From: an uncultured Verrucomicrobiota bacterium
GTDB taxonomy: Bacteria > Verrucomicrobiota > Verrucomicrobiia > Opitutales > Opitutaceae
Direction of reading: 5' to 3'
Length of the DNA: 64,000 bases
Assembly: GCA_903876795.1 (NCBI GenBank)
Contig: CAIRBK010000024.1
Location: forward strand, 117,162-181,161
The position numbers were made by a program, and so were the translations under genes. Below the pieces are notes generated by a model. It saw only the letters and a program-made list of their open reading frames with translations, made no database searches and was not told the DNA's origin. This document shows, piece by piece, positions 49,540 to 62,663 of the stretch (position 1 is the stretch's first letter; every line of letters starts with the position of its first letter).

Positions 49540-50733
49540 ATGAATTCCCTCCTGCGGACCCTCCTTGCCCTCGCGGTGCTCGCACCCTCGGCGGCTTTCG
49601 CCCAAAAGGCGCGCGATCTCGGCGACGTGATCATTTCGGCCGATCTCAAAACCATGGCGGTGAGCGTTTCGGGTTCCACGCCCGAGCTGGGCAGTCTCGC
49701 CAATCAGGCCTTCAAGGCGCATGGACGCTATCGCCTTGTCGCCAGCGGCGGCAGTTTCGAGATCAAGTTCTCGGCGGTCGCGGCCAACCAAGTCCAGGTC
49801 ACCGTGACCAGGGCCGGGGCGGTGGTTTTGAACCAGGTGGCCCAAGGCACCAGCGCCCGCAACGCGTTCTTTCGCGCGGCCGACGCGGCCGTCAAAGCCA
49901 CGAGCGGCCTCAAGGGTTTCTTCGCCTCGCGGCTTGCGTTCATCAGCGATTTTTCAGGCAAGCCCGAGGTCTTCACCAGCGACCTGTTTTTCGGCGAGGT
50001 GCGCCAGATCACCAAGGACAACGCGCAGGCGATCACGCCCCGCTGGTCCCCGGACGGCGGCAAGATCCTCTACACCAGTTTCTACAAGTCGGGTTTCCCC
50101 GACATTTTCCTGCTCGATCTGGGCAGCTTCCAGCGCACGACTTTTGTGAGCTTCAAGGGCACCAACAGCGGCGCCCGTTTCAGCCCTAACGGCTCGCAGG
50201 TCGCCATGGTGCTTTCCGGCGAGGGCAACCCCGAGATCTATGTGAGCAACGCGCAGGGTCGCGGCGTTATGCGGCGAACCCGCACGTCCTCGGTGGAGGC
50301 CTCCCCGGCCTGGTCACCCGATGGGTCGCGCCTGATATTCACTTCCGACGCCGCCGGTGGTCCGCAGCTCTACATCATGCCGGCGGGCGGCGGCACCATG
50401 CAGCGGGTTTCGACCAATCTGAGCGGCTATTGCGCCGAACCCGACTGGAGCGCCGGCGATCCCAACAAAATCGCCTTCACCGCCCGCGTGGGTAGCAGTT
50501 ACCAGATCGCCGTTTACGATCTGGCCAAGCGCTCTCCGGCCGTGGTGGTCTCCAAGGCCGCGATGGACGCGGTCGAACCCTCCTGGCTGGCCGACGGCCG
50601 CCACTTGGTATACACCGCGCGCTCCCCCAACGCGCGGAGTATCTGGTTGCTCGATACCGAGACCGGCAAGAGCACCCGGCTGAGTTCCACGCAGCTCCGG
50701 CAGGCTTCGCAGGCCAGCGTCTGGTTGCGGTAG
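49540..50733 (+). CDS. TolB-like periplasmic beta-propeller protein
   Basis: A 397-residue exported protein. The ATG at 49540 (MNSLLRTLLALAVLAPSAAFAQ) starts at the signal peptide; the TTG start in the track adds ten untypical residues. Residues 25-145 look like the TolB N-terminal domain; residues 150-390 hold five PD40 blades: 'AITPRWSPDGGKILYTS', 'GARFSPNGSQVAMVLSG', 'SPAWSPDGSRLIFTSDA', 'EPDWSAGDPNKIAFTA', 'EPSWLADGRHLVYTAR'. TolB aids outer-membrane integrity with Pal and TolA, but no tol or pal genes are adjacent, so the exact role is uncertain. Confidence 0.87.
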   Translation: MNSLLRTLLALAVLAPSAAFAQKARDLGDVIISADLKTMAVSVSGSTPELGSLANQAFKAHGRYRLVASGGSFEIKFSAVAANQVQVTVTRAGAVVLNQVAQGTSARNAFFRAADAAVKATSGLKGFFASRLAFISDFSGKPEVFTSDLFFGEVRQITKDNAQAITPRWSPDGGKILYTSFYKSGFPDIFLLDLGSFQRTTFVSFKGTNSGARFSPNGSQVAMVLSGEGNPEIYVSNAQGRGVMRRTRTSSVEASPAWSPDGSRLIFTSDAAGGPQLYIMPAGGGTMQRVSTNLSGYCAEPDWSAGDPNKIAFTARVGSSYQIAVYDLAKRSPAVVVSKAAMDAVEPSWLADGRHLVYTARSPNARSIWLLDTETGKSTRLSSTQLRQASQASVWLR

Positions 50734-50762
50734 GGTTTCCGGCCCCGCCGCCTTGGCGGGCA

Positions 50763-50800
50763 CGAAAAAGCCGCCCCGGGAACCCGGGGCGGCTTTTTCG
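50763..50800. terminator. Bidirectional terminator between the TolB-like and superoxide dismutase genes
   Basis: CGAAAAAGCCGCCCCGGG-AA-CCCGGGGCGGCTTTTTCG is a perfect stem with A and T runs on both sides, so it can stop transcription from both convergent genes. Confidence 0.92.
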
Positions 50801-50822
50801 TTTGGGAGGAAGCGGGTGGCGT

Positions 50823-51455
<633 letters not shown>

Positions 51456-51596
51456 GATATTGAGGCGGGTTGGGTGGTTTCTGAAAAGGGTGGCAAACTG
51501 GTCGCGACGGACGGGTGCGTCAACACCCCAGGGCGATTTTCACGCCGGGAAATCGCGTCGGTTTCCGGTCGTTGCCGCAGGGGCGCGGAGTTGAAA

Positions 51597-52601
51597 TCAG
51601 GTCGAAAACGGAGGGGAGCTTCGTTCGACGGGCCTGATGACCCGAGGTTTTTCCTCGGCCTGCTGCTCCATGAAGCGGATGAGGCGGTCGTTGAACGTTT
51701 TGGCGGGATCGTGGCCGATTTTTTTCAAGGCCTGTACGAGTGCGGCCACCTCGACCAAGCGGGCGATGTCCCGGCCGGGCCGCACATAGAGCTCCACATG
51801 GGCAACGCTCATGCCGAGGATCTCGTAGCGGTTTTCCTCGAGTCCGGTGCGTTCCTCGATGGCTTCCGGGGTCCACTCCCGAAGGGAGACGACCATGTCG
51901 ATGCGTTGCTCCACGCGGACGCTCTTCACGCCGAACATTTCGGCGATGTTGATGATGCCGATGCCGCGGCACTCCATGTAGCCGCGGTTGAGGGGTCGGC
52001 TGGAGGCGATCAGGTCGCGCTCGTCGAGCAGTTTGATCACGGTGAGGTCGTCGGCGACCAGGGAGTGGCCGCGCTCGATAAGGGCGAGGGCGCACTCGCT
52101 TTTGCCCACCCCGGAATCGCCGCGAAGCATCACGCCGACGCCTTTGACGTCGAGGGTGGTGGCGTGCTCGGTGCAGGACGGAGCGAACTCGTTGTCGATG
52201 CAGAGGGTCGCCAGGTTTACCCAGTGCATGGTGATCATCGGTGTGCGGAAGATCGGCAGTTTGCGCTCCCGGGATATCTGCTCCATCGCCGCAGTGGGGT
52301 GGAAATTGCGAGTGAGTACGAGGCAGGGGACGTTGCGGTCCACCATTTCATTGATGATGAGGATCTGCGTCTCGTGGGAGAGCGTCTTGAAATAAGTCAT
52401 CTCGGCGGCCCCGAGGACCTGGATGCGTTTGTTGGCGAAATATTTGAAGAAGCCCGTGAGGGCCAGCGCGGGGCGGTTGATGGAGCCCTCTTTGATGAGG
52501 CGGTGGACGCCGTCGGCGCCGGAGATCAACTCCAGCTTGAGTTTCTCGCGGTAGGTTTCCTCAAAGTGGGCGACGGTGATTCCGTGAATGGCTTTTGGCA
52601 T
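51597..52601 (-). CDS. hprK: HPr kinase/phosphorylase
   Basis: A 334-residue bifunctional enzyme that phosphorylates and dephosphorylates the PTS carrier HPr at a serine. Walker A is GDSGVGKS (161-168), followed by 'ALIERGHSLVADD'; His146 (SCTEHATTLDV) matches the general-base position; the signature 'YMECRGIGIINIAEMFG' is complete. No HPr or EI gene is in the window. It follows lptB by 59 bp. In Proteobacteria hprK can also lie downstream of the lptB-rpoN-ptsN cluster; here rpoN, hpf and ptsN are missing between. Confidence 0.96.
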   Translation of the reverse strand: MPKAIHGITVAHFEETYREKLKLELISGADGVHRLIKEGSINRPALALTGFFKYFANKRIQVLGAAEMTYFKTLSHETQILIINEMVDRNVPCLVLTRNFHPTAAMEQISRERKLPIFRTPMITMHWVNLATLCIDNEFAPSCTEHATTLDVKGVGVMLRGDSGVGKSECALALIERGHSLVADDLTVIKLLDERDLIASSRPLNRGYMECRGIGIINIAEMFGVKSVRVEQRIDMVVSLREWTPEAIEERTGLEENRYEILGMSVAHVELYVRPGRDIARLVEVAALVQALKKIGHDPAKTFNDRLIRFMEQQAEEKPRVIRPVERSSPPFST

Positions 52602-52660
52602 GGGAGCGAAGGGAGGAAAGAGTTCGGTCCGGCCTGCGGAGGGCTGGAGGAATGCGCTGG

Positions 52661-53433
<773 letters not shown>

Positions 53434-53437
<4 letters not shown>

Positions 53438-54012
53438 TTGGCTTGGGCCGGCAGCGGTGAGGGGGGCTGCGCGGGTTTGTTTTTGTCGAAGCCGAGGTCT
53501 TTGAGGGGCGGGAAGGTGCCGCGGATGTTGTCGCCGAAGATGCGTCGTTCGCCGCGCAGCAGCACGATGCGGTCGCCGGTGGCGACGTAGCCGCCGGAGG
53601 CGTCGGTCACCACGGGTTTTTCGGTGAGGACCAGCCGGTCCTCGCCGGGGAATACCTCGGCGCGACCGCAGGTGACCTCGCGGTCTCCCTGGATGATGCG
53701 GACGTTGCCCGTGGCCACGAGGCTCTTGAATTTTTCCAAGGGGCCGAGGGTCTCTTTTTTGTCACCCTTGGTGTCGAGGCGGATGGCGGTCACTTCGAGC
53801 TTGTCGCAGGTGATGCGGAGGTTGTTGCCCGTGACGACGACGTTCTTTTGGAAGACGGAGCGGGTCTCGGTGTCGGTGCTCCACATCTCCATCTGGGTGC
53901 TTTCGATGACGGTGGGCACGAGCGCGGCGGGCCGGGTATCGGCCGCTCGGGAGAAGGGTGCCGCCGCCAATGCGCACAGCAGAGCCGAAAGAGGGAGAAG
54001 GGAGCGGTTCAT
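53434..54012 (-). CDS. lptA: LptA-like LPS transport periplasmic protein (OstA domain)
   Basis: A 192-residue exported protein with a signal peptide (SLLPLSALLCALAAAPFSRAA). The OstA beta-jellyroll is at about residues 35-165: 'IESTQMEMWSTDTETRSVFQKNVVVTGNNLRITCDKLEV', 'GNVRIIQGDREVTCGRAEVFPGEDRLVLTEKPVV'. LptA forms the bridge that carries LPS across the periplasm. It overlaps lptC (upstream) and lptB (downstream) by 4 bp each, so it is translationally coupled. Confidence 0.9.
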
Positions 54013-54458
54013 TTGATGAGGTCTTTAAGCTCGTCCTGGAAAGTGACGCGGGCGTTCTTGCCGATCAAAACTCTTTTCTCGGGGTGGATGTAGGACCACT
54101 GCTCGCCGGTGACCTCCAAGTCGATGCGGATGAGGCGCACCTTGCCGGTGCCGCTGGCGATTTGTTTGTCGGTTTGGAAGCTGGCTTCGGGGGCGATGAG
54201 CAAGGTGTCGAAGGCGCCGGTGCCGTCTTTGGTGAACAGGGTGAACTGCATGTCGGAAACATCGACCCGCGTGGGGGAGACGAAGATGGCCTCGGTGGCG
54301 CGCAGGAAGGCGGATCTTTTGCCTTCTTTGTCAAAGGCGGGCAGGCGGAAATCCTTGATGGGGGCGCTGGGTTTGACCCTGGGCGCGGACGGCTCGGCGG
54401 CGAAGGCCGGCGCGGCGATGCCCAGCAAAACCAGGATGATGTGGACGGGAAGGTTCAC
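54009..54458 (-). CDS. lptC: LptC-like LPS export protein
   Basis: A 149-residue protein with an N-terminal signal or anchor (PVHIILVLLGIAAPAFAAE) followed by an OstA-like fold: 'FRLPAFDKEGKRSAFLRATEAIFV', 'TLLIAPEASFQTDKQIASGTGKVRLI'. Position between kdsC and lptA and size support LptC, which hands LPS from LptFG to LptA. The N-terminus ends AFAAE, which looks cleavable, whereas classical LptC keeps its anchor. Overlaps kdsC and lptA by 4 bp. Confidence 0.78.
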   Translation of the reverse strand: MNLPVHIILVLLGIAAPAFAAEPSAPRVKPSAPIKDFRLPAFDKEGKRSAFLRATEAIFVSPTRVDVSDMQFTLFTKDGTGAFDTLLIAPEASFQTDKQIASGTGKVRLIRIDLEVTGEQWSYIHPEKRVLIGKNARVTFQDELKDLIK

Positions 54459-54967
54459 TCGTGTGGGCTCTGACCGCGCGCCGCGAGGATATGTTCACAC
54501 ACTTCGCGCACGGCGCCTTGGCCGGCGCGCCGACGGGTGACGTAGTCGGCGGCGGCGAAGGTCGCGGGCATGGCGTCGGGCACGCTCACGCCGATGCCGG
54601 CCCAGCGAATGGCGGCGGTGTCGATGTGGTCGTCGCCCATGTAAACGATCTGGTCGGCGGCCAGGTTGAGCGTGGCGGCGAGTTCCTTGAGGGCGGTGAT
54701 CTTGTCGGTGCGGCCCTGGACCACATGGGGGATTTTAAGTTCTTCGGCCCGCAGGGAGGTGGCACCCGAGGCGCGACCGCTGATCCAGGCGGTGACGACC
54801 CCGTGTTTGGCAAGTTGCACGAGACCCATGCCATCAATGACGGAGAAGCGTTTGCTTTCGGTGCCGTCGGAGTGGATCTCGATGGTGCCGTCGGTGAGGA
54901 CGCCGTCGACGTCCATTGCAAAGAGTCGGATTGCGGCCCAGCGGGCGGGGGCGATGAGGGCTTTCAT
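54455..54967 (-). CDS. kdsC: 3-deoxy-D-manno-octulosonate 8-phosphate phosphatase KdsC
   Basis: A 170-residue HAD phosphatase without cap domain. Motif I 'LFAMDVDGVLTDGTIEI' (nucleophile and acid Asp), motif II 'TAWISGRASGAT', motif III Lys in 'GRTDKITALKEL' and motif IV 'VYMGDDHIDTAAI' are all present. It makes KDO for the LPS inner core. First gene of the kdsC-lptC-lptA-lptB cluster, all overlapping by 4 bp. Confidence 0.95.
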   Translation of the reverse strand: MKALIAPARWAAIRLFAMDVDGVLTDGTIEIHSDGTESKRFSVIDGMGLVQLAKHGVVTAWISGRASGATSLRAEELKIPHVVQGRTDKITALKELAATLNLAADQIVYMGDDHIDTAAIRWAGIGVSVPDAMPATFAAADYVTRRRAGQGAVREVCEHILAARGQSPHE

Positions 54968-55114
54968 GGCGGGGTTCTCAATAGGGTGCGACGAGCGGGA
55001 GAACGAGAAGGATCAGGGCCCGTTTGGCAAATAATCGCCCGCGCGGCCCCGGCGCGGCAGCGCTTCTCGCCGGCAGGGGAAGGCGGCGGAAGCACGGTCG
55101 CGGTGATGGCCGGA

Positions 55115-56494
55115 TCAGATCGCGTGGATTGCGCTCTTGCTGACGGCCAGGGCGGCCTCCTTGACGGCCTCGGACATGGTCGGGTGGGCGTGGATCGTGC
55201 GGGCGAGGTCTTCGGCGCTGCCTCCGTATTCCATGTGAGTCACGATTTCGCTGATGAGCTCGCCGGCGTTGCGGCCGAGGATTTGGGCGCCGAGGATTTT
55301 GTCGGTCTTGGCGTCGGCGATGATTTTGACATAGCCGTCGCCGGCGTCGTTGGCCAAGGCGCGGGCGTTGGCGGCGAAGTTGAATTTGCCGACGTTGACC
55401 GCGAGGCCCTTGGCCTTGGCGGCGTCTTCGCCAATACCGACCGAGGCAACCTCGGGCTCGGTGTAGATGATCGCGGGCATGAGGTCCCAGTTGATGTGCC
55501 CGTGTTTGCCGGCGATCCATTCGGCGACGGCGACGCCGTCCTCCTCGGCCTTGTGCGCGAGCATGGGGCCGTCGATCACGTCGCCGATGGCCCAAACGCC
55601 GGCGGCGGTGGTCTTGAGGTGGGCGTCCACCTTGATGCGCTTTTTGTCGGTCAACTCGACGCCGGCGGCGGCGAGGTTGAGATTGTCGGCGTAGGGACGG
55701 CGACCGACGGCGACGAGCACCTTGTCGGCGGGGAATTCGAGGACCTTGCCGTCACGTTCGGCGGTGAGGATGCCCTTGGCGAAGCCGGTGACCTTGGCGC
55801 CGCACTCGATTTTGAGGCCCTGTTTTTGGAGGATGCGGGTGAAGTTGCGGACGATGTCGTCGTCGTTGGCGGCTGCGATCTTGGGGAGAAATTCGACGAT
55901 GGTGACCTCGGCGCCGAGGCGGGCCCAGACGGAGCCAAGTTCGAGGCCGATGGCTCCGCCACCAACGACCACGAGTTTCTTCGGGACCTCGGTGAGCGTG
56001 AGCGCCTCGGTGCTGGAGATGACGGTCTCGCCGTCGAACTTCATGAATGGCAGTTCGACGGGGGCCGAGCCGGTGGCGATGACGATGTTTTTGGCGGTGA
56101 GGGACTGGTCGCCGACTTTGATCGTCGAGGCGTTTTCGAAGGAGGCTTCGCCGGTGAAGACGGTGACCTTGCGGGCCTTGGCGAGGAGGGCTACGCCGCC
56201 GGTCATCTTGGCGACGATGCCGTCCTTTTTCTTGAGCATCGCGGGGATGTCGATGGAGACGCCGTCGATTTTGATGCCGTGTTCGGCGGCGTGTTTTTGC
56301 GCGAAGACGAAGTGTTCGGAGGAGGCGAGGAGGGCCTTGCTGGGGATGCAGCCGACGTTGAGGCAGGTGCCGCCGAGCGCGGGGCGTTTGTCGATGAGGG
56401 CGACCTTGAGGCCGAGCTGGGCGGCGCGGAAGGCGCACACATAGCCGCCGGGGCCGGCGCCGATGACGATGAGGTCGAAGGATTGAGAGGACAT
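55115..56494 (-). CDS. lpdA: Dihydrolipoyl dehydrogenase (E3)
   Basis: A 459-residue flavoprotein. FAD site 'DLIVIGAGPGGYVCAFRAAQLG'; redox disulfide 'GGTCLNVGCIPSKALL'; NAD site 'VVVGGGAIGLELGSVWARLGAEVTIVE'; second FAD motif 'GVWAIGDVIDGPMLAHKAEEDG'; C-terminal 'HAHPTMSEAVKEAAL' with the active-site His-Glu pair. It reoxidises the lipoyl groups of the 2-oxoglutarate dehydrogenase E2 encoded just upstream (116-bp gap). Confidence 0.97.
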   Translation of the reverse strand: MSSQSFDLIVIGAGPGGYVCAFRAAQLGLKVALIDKRPALGGTCLNVGCIPSKALLASSEHFVFAQKHAAEHGIKIDGVSIDIPAMLKKKDGIVAKMTGGVALLAKARKVTVFTGEASFENASTIKVGDQSLTAKNIVIATGSAPVELPFMKFDGETVISSTEALTLTEVPKKLVVVGGGAIGLELGSVWARLGAEVTIVEFLPKIAAANDDDIVRNFTRILQKQGLKIECGAKVTGFAKGILTAERDGKVLEFPADKVLVAVGRRPYADNLNLAAAGVELTDKKRIKVDAHLKTTAAGVWAIGDVIDGPMLAHKAEEDGVAVAEWIAGKHGHINWDLMPAIIYTEPEVASVGIGEDAAKAKGLAVNVGKFNFAANARALANDAGDGYVKIIADAKTDKILGAQILGRNAGELISEIVTHMEYGGSAEDLARTIHAHPTMSEAVKEAALAVSKSAIHAI

Positions 56495-56514
56495 GGGAAA
56501 CGGATCTGACTATT

Positions 56515-56592
56515 CCACAGAGGGCAGGATAGATGGCACAGAGGTCACGGAGGAAGGATTGGCAGCACAGTGCTCCCCGTGTCTGCTCTTGT
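56515..56592. repeat. Possible repeated element between lpd and sucB
   Basis: The gap holds CCACAGAGGGCA, GGCACAGAGGTCACGGAGG and, in the other orientation, GTGTCTGCTCTTGTGCCCTCCGG. These are related short words in inverted order and look unlike the neighbouring genes. It may be a small dispersed repeat; no second copy was found in this window. Confidence 0.35.
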
Positions 56593-56610
56593 GCCCTCCG
56601 GGTAACTTTT

Positions 56611-57828
56611 TTAAACGCTGAGCAACAGGCGGGTGGGGTCTTCGATGGCCTGTTTTACCTTCACGAGGAAGGTGACGGCTTCTTTGCCGTCCACCAGGCG
56701 GTGGTCGTAACTGAGCGCGAGATACATCATCGGGCGGATGACGACCTGGCCGTTGACCGCCATCGGGCGCTCGTTGATCGCGTGCAAGCCGAGGATGGCG
56801 CTCTGGGGGGCGTTGATGATCGGGGTGGAGAGCATCGAGCCGAAGATGCCGCCGTTGGTGATGGTGAAGCAGCCGCCCTCGAAGTCGGGGAGGGTGAGCT
56901 TGCCGTCGCGGGCCTTCTTGGCGACCTCGGCGATGGCCTTCTCGATGCCGGCCATGTCGAGCTTGTCGCAGTCGCGCACCACGGGAACGACCAGGCCCTT
57001 CTCGGTGGAGACGGCCATGCTGACATCGTAGTAGTGGTTTTGCACGATCTCGTCGCCGTCGATCTGCGCGTTGACGCCGGGGACCTCCTTGAGGGCGTGG
57101 ACGACGGCCTTGGTGAAGAAACTCATGAAGCCGAGCTTCACGCCGTTCTTCTTGACGAAGTCGTCCTGGTATTTGGCGCGGAGAGCCATGACGGCGGACA
57201 TGTCCACCTCGTTGAACGTGGTGAGCATGGCGGCCTCGTGCTGGGCCGAGACTAGGCGCTTGGCGATGGTCTGGCGCAGCTTGGTCATCTTGACGCGGGT
57301 GCGCTTGCCGGCGGGGGAGGGGGAGATGACCGGGGCGGTGGACGGGAGCGCGGCGGCGGGCGCGGTGGCGACTGCGGCGGAAACGGAGGTGGCGGCGGGG
57401 GCGGAGGCCGCCGCGAGCACGTCGCCCTTGGTGACGCGCCCGGCCTTGCCGGTGCCCTCGATCTTGGAAACATCGACACCGGTCTCGGCGGCGACGCGAC
57501 GCACGGCGGGGGATTGGGCGGTCTCGGCGGGTTTGGCGGCGACGGCGGGCGCGGGAGCTGTCGGAGCGGAGCCGGCGGCGGGGGCGGAGGCTTCGGAGTC
57601 GATCACGGCGACGATCTCGCCGATTTTGACCTCGGTGCCGGGCTGGACCTTGAAGGTGATTTTGCCGGCGGAATCGGCCAGGCCCTCGGAGGTGATCTTG
57701 TCGGTTTCGAGTTCGAAGAGGGGCTGGTCTTTTTTGACGATGGAGCCGTCGGCGACGTGCCACTTGGCGAGCACGCCGGAGCTGATGGATTCGCCGAGGG
57801 GCGGGATTTTGACTTCGATGAGAGGCAT
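56611..57828 (-). CDS. sucB: 2-oxoglutarate dehydrogenase E2, dihydrolipoyl succinyltransferase
   Basis: A 405-residue acyltransferase. The ATG at 57828 ([14 protein letters not shown]) starts the lipoyl domain; the track start adds 12 residues. The lipoyl lysine is in '[13 protein letters not shown]' near residue 43. An Ala/Pro-rich linker (about 80-120) is followed by the E1/E3-binding domain '[32 protein letters not shown]' and, after a second linker, the catalytic domain with '[18 protein letters not shown]' (His and Asp). It transfers succinyl groups to CoA in the TCA cycle. Confidence 0.96.
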   Translation of the reverse strand: MPLIEVKIPPLGESISSGVLAKWHVADGSIVKKDQPLFELETDKITSEGLADSAGKITFKVQPGTEVKIGEIVAVIDSEASAPAAGSAPTAPAPAVAAKPAETAQSPAVRRVAAETGVDVSKIEGTGKAGRVTKGDVLAAASAPAATSVSAAVATAPAAALPSTAPVISPSPAGKRTRVKMTKLRQTIAKRLVSAQHEAAMLTTFNEVDMSAVMALRAKYQDDFVKKNGVKLGFMSFFTKAVVHALKEVPGVNAQIDGDEIVQNHYYDVSMAVSTEKGLVVPVVRDCDKLDMAGIEKAIAEVAKKARDGKLTLPDFEGGCFTITNGGIFGSMLSTPIINAPQSAILGLHAINERPMAVNGQVVIRPMMYLALSYDHRLVDGKEAVTFLVKVKQAIEDPTRLLLSV

Positions 57829-57885
57829 GGAGGGAGAGGTGGATGGCCGGCGCCCGACGGGCACGGGATGAGGTTGAGTGACGGG

Positions 57886-60630
<2,745 letters not shown>

Positions 60631-60822
60631 GGACGATGGACGACGGGGTTGACCGGAAGGCTAATACTGGCGCTGGCGGGTTTGATAACGTGCGTTTATA
60701 AAGAAAATCACTTAAGAGCGTGCGTGATGTGGGTCTTTAACTCAAGTGTCATCCCTAGGTTCGCCGACCGCAGGGCTGACTTGTAATTTTTCTAACTGCC
60801 GGGAATGTCGGCTTAATTAGTT

Positions 60823-61092
60823 TTGATGATTCACATGGAAACACAGATCAAAGCCTCCCTTATCGCGCTCTTAGAAGCGATTAAGGCCTCTAATGGAAAG
60901 ATCATCAGCGAGGAGATGGATCGCCTGGATGATTTGCTGAACCGGGGAAGAGCCACACTGCATCCTCAACTTGTTCATTTCCTTGAGCGTAGAAGCTACG
61001 CCAAGGCGGTGATGTTTTTGGGCGGGCAGACCGATATTCCGGTGGGTGTCTGCGGTGGCCGGGCTGGTCGCGCCGGAGGCGACGATCTTTGA
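60823..61092 (+). CDS. Small hypothetical protein
   Basis: An 89-residue protein; the start may be 60823 or the ATG at 60835 (METQIKASLIALLEAI). Helical N-terminal half (LLEAIKASNGKIISEEMDRLDDLLNRG), then 'TLHPQLVHFLERRSYAKAVMFLGG' and a Gly-rich end (VCGGRAGRAGGDD). Composition differs from the shadows and it reads as a real small protein. No family recognised. It precedes the SUI1 homologue by 41 bp. Confidence 0.62.
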   Translation: MMIHMETQIKASLIALLEAIKASNGKIISEEMDRLDDLLNRGRATLHPQLVHFLERRSYAKAVMFLGGQTDIPVGVCGGRAGRAGGDDL

Positions 61093-61133
61093 ATCTAATA
61101 TAAACCGCCGTGACGGGGCGATCGATTTATACC

Positions 61134-61517
61134 ATGAGCAAAGATAAAATCCCGACCAATGGGGGCCGTGATCTGGGGCAGAATCCTTTTGGCGCGCTGG
61201 GGGGCTTGAGCCTTCCGAACGGCCCGAAGGTGGACGCGGTGCCATCCCCGGCGAAGGAACCGCCGGTGAAGAATCGGGGGCGTGTGGATGTGTTGCGCAC
61301 GACGGCGGGGCGCGGCGGAAAGACGGTCACTGTGGCCAAGAATTTCGTCGGTATCGGTGTGCCGGAGAAGGAGGCGTTATGCAAAAAGATGCGTTCGGCG
61401 GCCGGTTGCGGCGGGACGGTCAAGGACGGCGCCATCGAGATTCAAGGCGACCAGCGGGAGGTGGTGGCGCGGGTGCTCTCCGAGGCGGGTTTCCGGCCGG
61501 TGATGGCGGGCGGATGA
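61134..61517 (+). CDS. Bacterial SUI1/YciH-family translation initiation factor homologue
   Basis: A 127-residue protein. The ATG at 61134 (MSKDKIPTNGGRDLG) is preferred to the track start. Residues about 45-125 are a SUI1 domain: 'GRVDVLRTTAGRGGKTVTVAKNF', 'AGCGGTVKDGAIEIQGDQREVVARVL', where the basic loop GRGGKTVT and the GCGGTVK motif match eIF1/YciH. The N-terminal 45 residues are a Pro/Gly-rich extension. In bacteria the exact role is unclear; E. coli YciH is linked to start selection under stress. Confidence 0.88.
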   Translation: MSKDKIPTNGGRDLGQNPFGALGGLSLPNGPKVDAVPSPAKEPPVKNRGRVDVLRTTAGRGGKTVTVAKNFVGIGVPEKEALCKKMRSAAGCGGTVKDGAIEIQGDQREVVARVLSEAGFRPVMAGG

Positions 61518-61546
61518 GGTGGAACGCCGGCGGTGAGGACTGAAAA

Positions 61547-61623
61547 GCAGGAGCCTGCTTGCGGGCGATCGGGAACGATGAACGCGGGCGGGAGCGGGTT
61601 ATCGCGAGCCAGCTCGCTCCTGC
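61547..61623. repeat. Second REP-type inverted pair between the SUI1 gene and metF
   Basis: Unit 1 (61547-61569) is GCAGGAGCCTGCTTGCGGGC plus GAT. Unit 2 (61601-61623), read on the other strand, is GCAGGAGCGAGCTGGCTCGC plus GAT. Both begin GCAGGAGC and end GCGAT or GGGCGAT and lie in opposite orientation with a 31-bp spacer. They do not match the kdp-locus REP. Similar words are common as REPs in other bacteria with high G+C; the origin here is not known. Unit 2 ends at the metF stop codon. Confidence 0.75.
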
Positions 61624-61624
61624 C

Positions 61625-62503
61625 TCAAGCAGCGAGACCGGCCGCCAGGGCCAGGGCGCTCTTGGCGCGGTTGAGGATGTAGAGGTGGTAGCCGGGTGCG
61701 CCGCGGGCGAGCAGGTCGCGGATCTGGGTGAGCGCCCAGTCGATGCCGATGATCTCGACCACGTCGGGGTTGACCTCCGCGACTTCGAGGCGGCGGGCGA
61801 GCGGTGCCGGAAGCACGGAGCCGGAGAGCGTGGCGATGCGCTGGATTTGTTTCACCGAGAGCACCGGCATCAGACCCGGAACGATGGGCACGGTGATGCC
61901 GGCGGCGCGGCATTTATCCACGAAACGGTGGTAGATGGTGTTGTCGAAAAACAGCTGCGTGGTCACGAACCCGGCTCCGGCGTCCACCTTGCGCTTGAGG
62001 TTGTCGAGATCGGCGTCGAGGGATGCCGCCTCGGGGTGCTTTTCCGGGTAGCCGCCGACTCCGAGGCAGAAATCGGGATGGCGGGCCTTGAGCAACGCCA
62101 CCAGTTCGCTCGCGTAACGCAGTCCGTCGGGCGCGGGGGTGAACGTCGTCACGCCCTTGGGCGGGTCGCCGCGCAGCGTCATGATGTTGCGAAAACCGCC
62201 TTCGTGAATCTGGTCGGCCAGCGCGGCGAGCTCGGCACGGCTGTGACCCACGCAGGTGAGGTGCGGCATCACGGTGAAACCCAATTCATCCTTGAGCAGC
62301 CTGCTGACCTGCGCGGTGCGCTCGCGGGTGGTGCCGCCGGCGCCATAGGTGACCGAAACAAAGTCCCACGGAATCGCCTTCAACGCGGTGGCCGTCTGCC
62401 GCAGTGCCTCCACGCCCGCTTCGTCCTTGGGCGGAAAAAACTCCAGAGAACGCAGGGGACGATTTTCGGCGAACAGGGCGGAAATGGGGCGATCAGTATT
62501 CAT
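61625..62503 (-). CDS. metF: 5,10-Methylenetetrahydrofolate reductase
   Basis: A 292-residue TIM-barrel flavoenzyme that makes 5-methyltetrahydrofolate for methionine synthesis. Motifs: 'RSLEFFPPKDEAGVEAL' (catalytic Glu), 'FVSVTYGAGGTTRERT', 'HLTCVGHSRAELA', 'IMTLRGDPPKG' and 'AGAGFVTTQLFFDN'. Length is normal. No metH, metE or metK gene is adjacent. A short dyad lies at its start codon. Confidence 0.96.
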   Translation of the reverse strand: MNTDRPISALFAENRPLRSLEFFPPKDEAGVEALRQTATALKAIPWDFVSVTYGAGGTTRERTAQVSRLLKDELGFTVMPHLTCVGHSRAELAALADQIHEGGFRNIMTLRGDPPKGVTTFTPAPDGLRYASELVALLKARHPDFCLGVGGYPEKHPEAASLDADLDNLKRKVDAGAGFVTTQLFFDNTIYHRFVDKCRAAGITVPIVPGLMPVLSVKQIQRIATLSGSVLPAPLARRLEVAEVNPDVVEIIGIDWALTQIRDLLARGAPGYHLYILNRAKSALALAAGLAA

Positions 62504-62504
62504 A

Positions 62505-62522
62505 ACGCATCAACGTATGCGT
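62505..62522. promoter_or_regulatory. Dyad at the metF start, possible operator
   Basis: ACGCAT-CAACGT-ATGCGT is a perfect 6-bp inverted repeat beginning 2 bp upstream of the metF ATG (62503), in an AT-richer patch. It could bind a regulator of methionine genes. No SAM riboswitch was recognised upstream. Confidence 0.4.
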
Positions 62523-62663
62523 ATTCGTAGATATGTTTGCAAGATGTAAGTTTGACCGTGGTTACGGCTTAGGCCTAGCGGGGTATCGCGTCGATGATGA
62601 CCAAATAATTGCGTTCCCCGGGATGAGGCGTTGAGGAAACGGTGTTGTTTTTGGTGGCGGCAC

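Noticed and set aside
62504-62663. SAM riboswitch before metF
   Set aside because: No SAM-I, SAM-II or SAH core pattern was seen; only a short dyad near the start codon.
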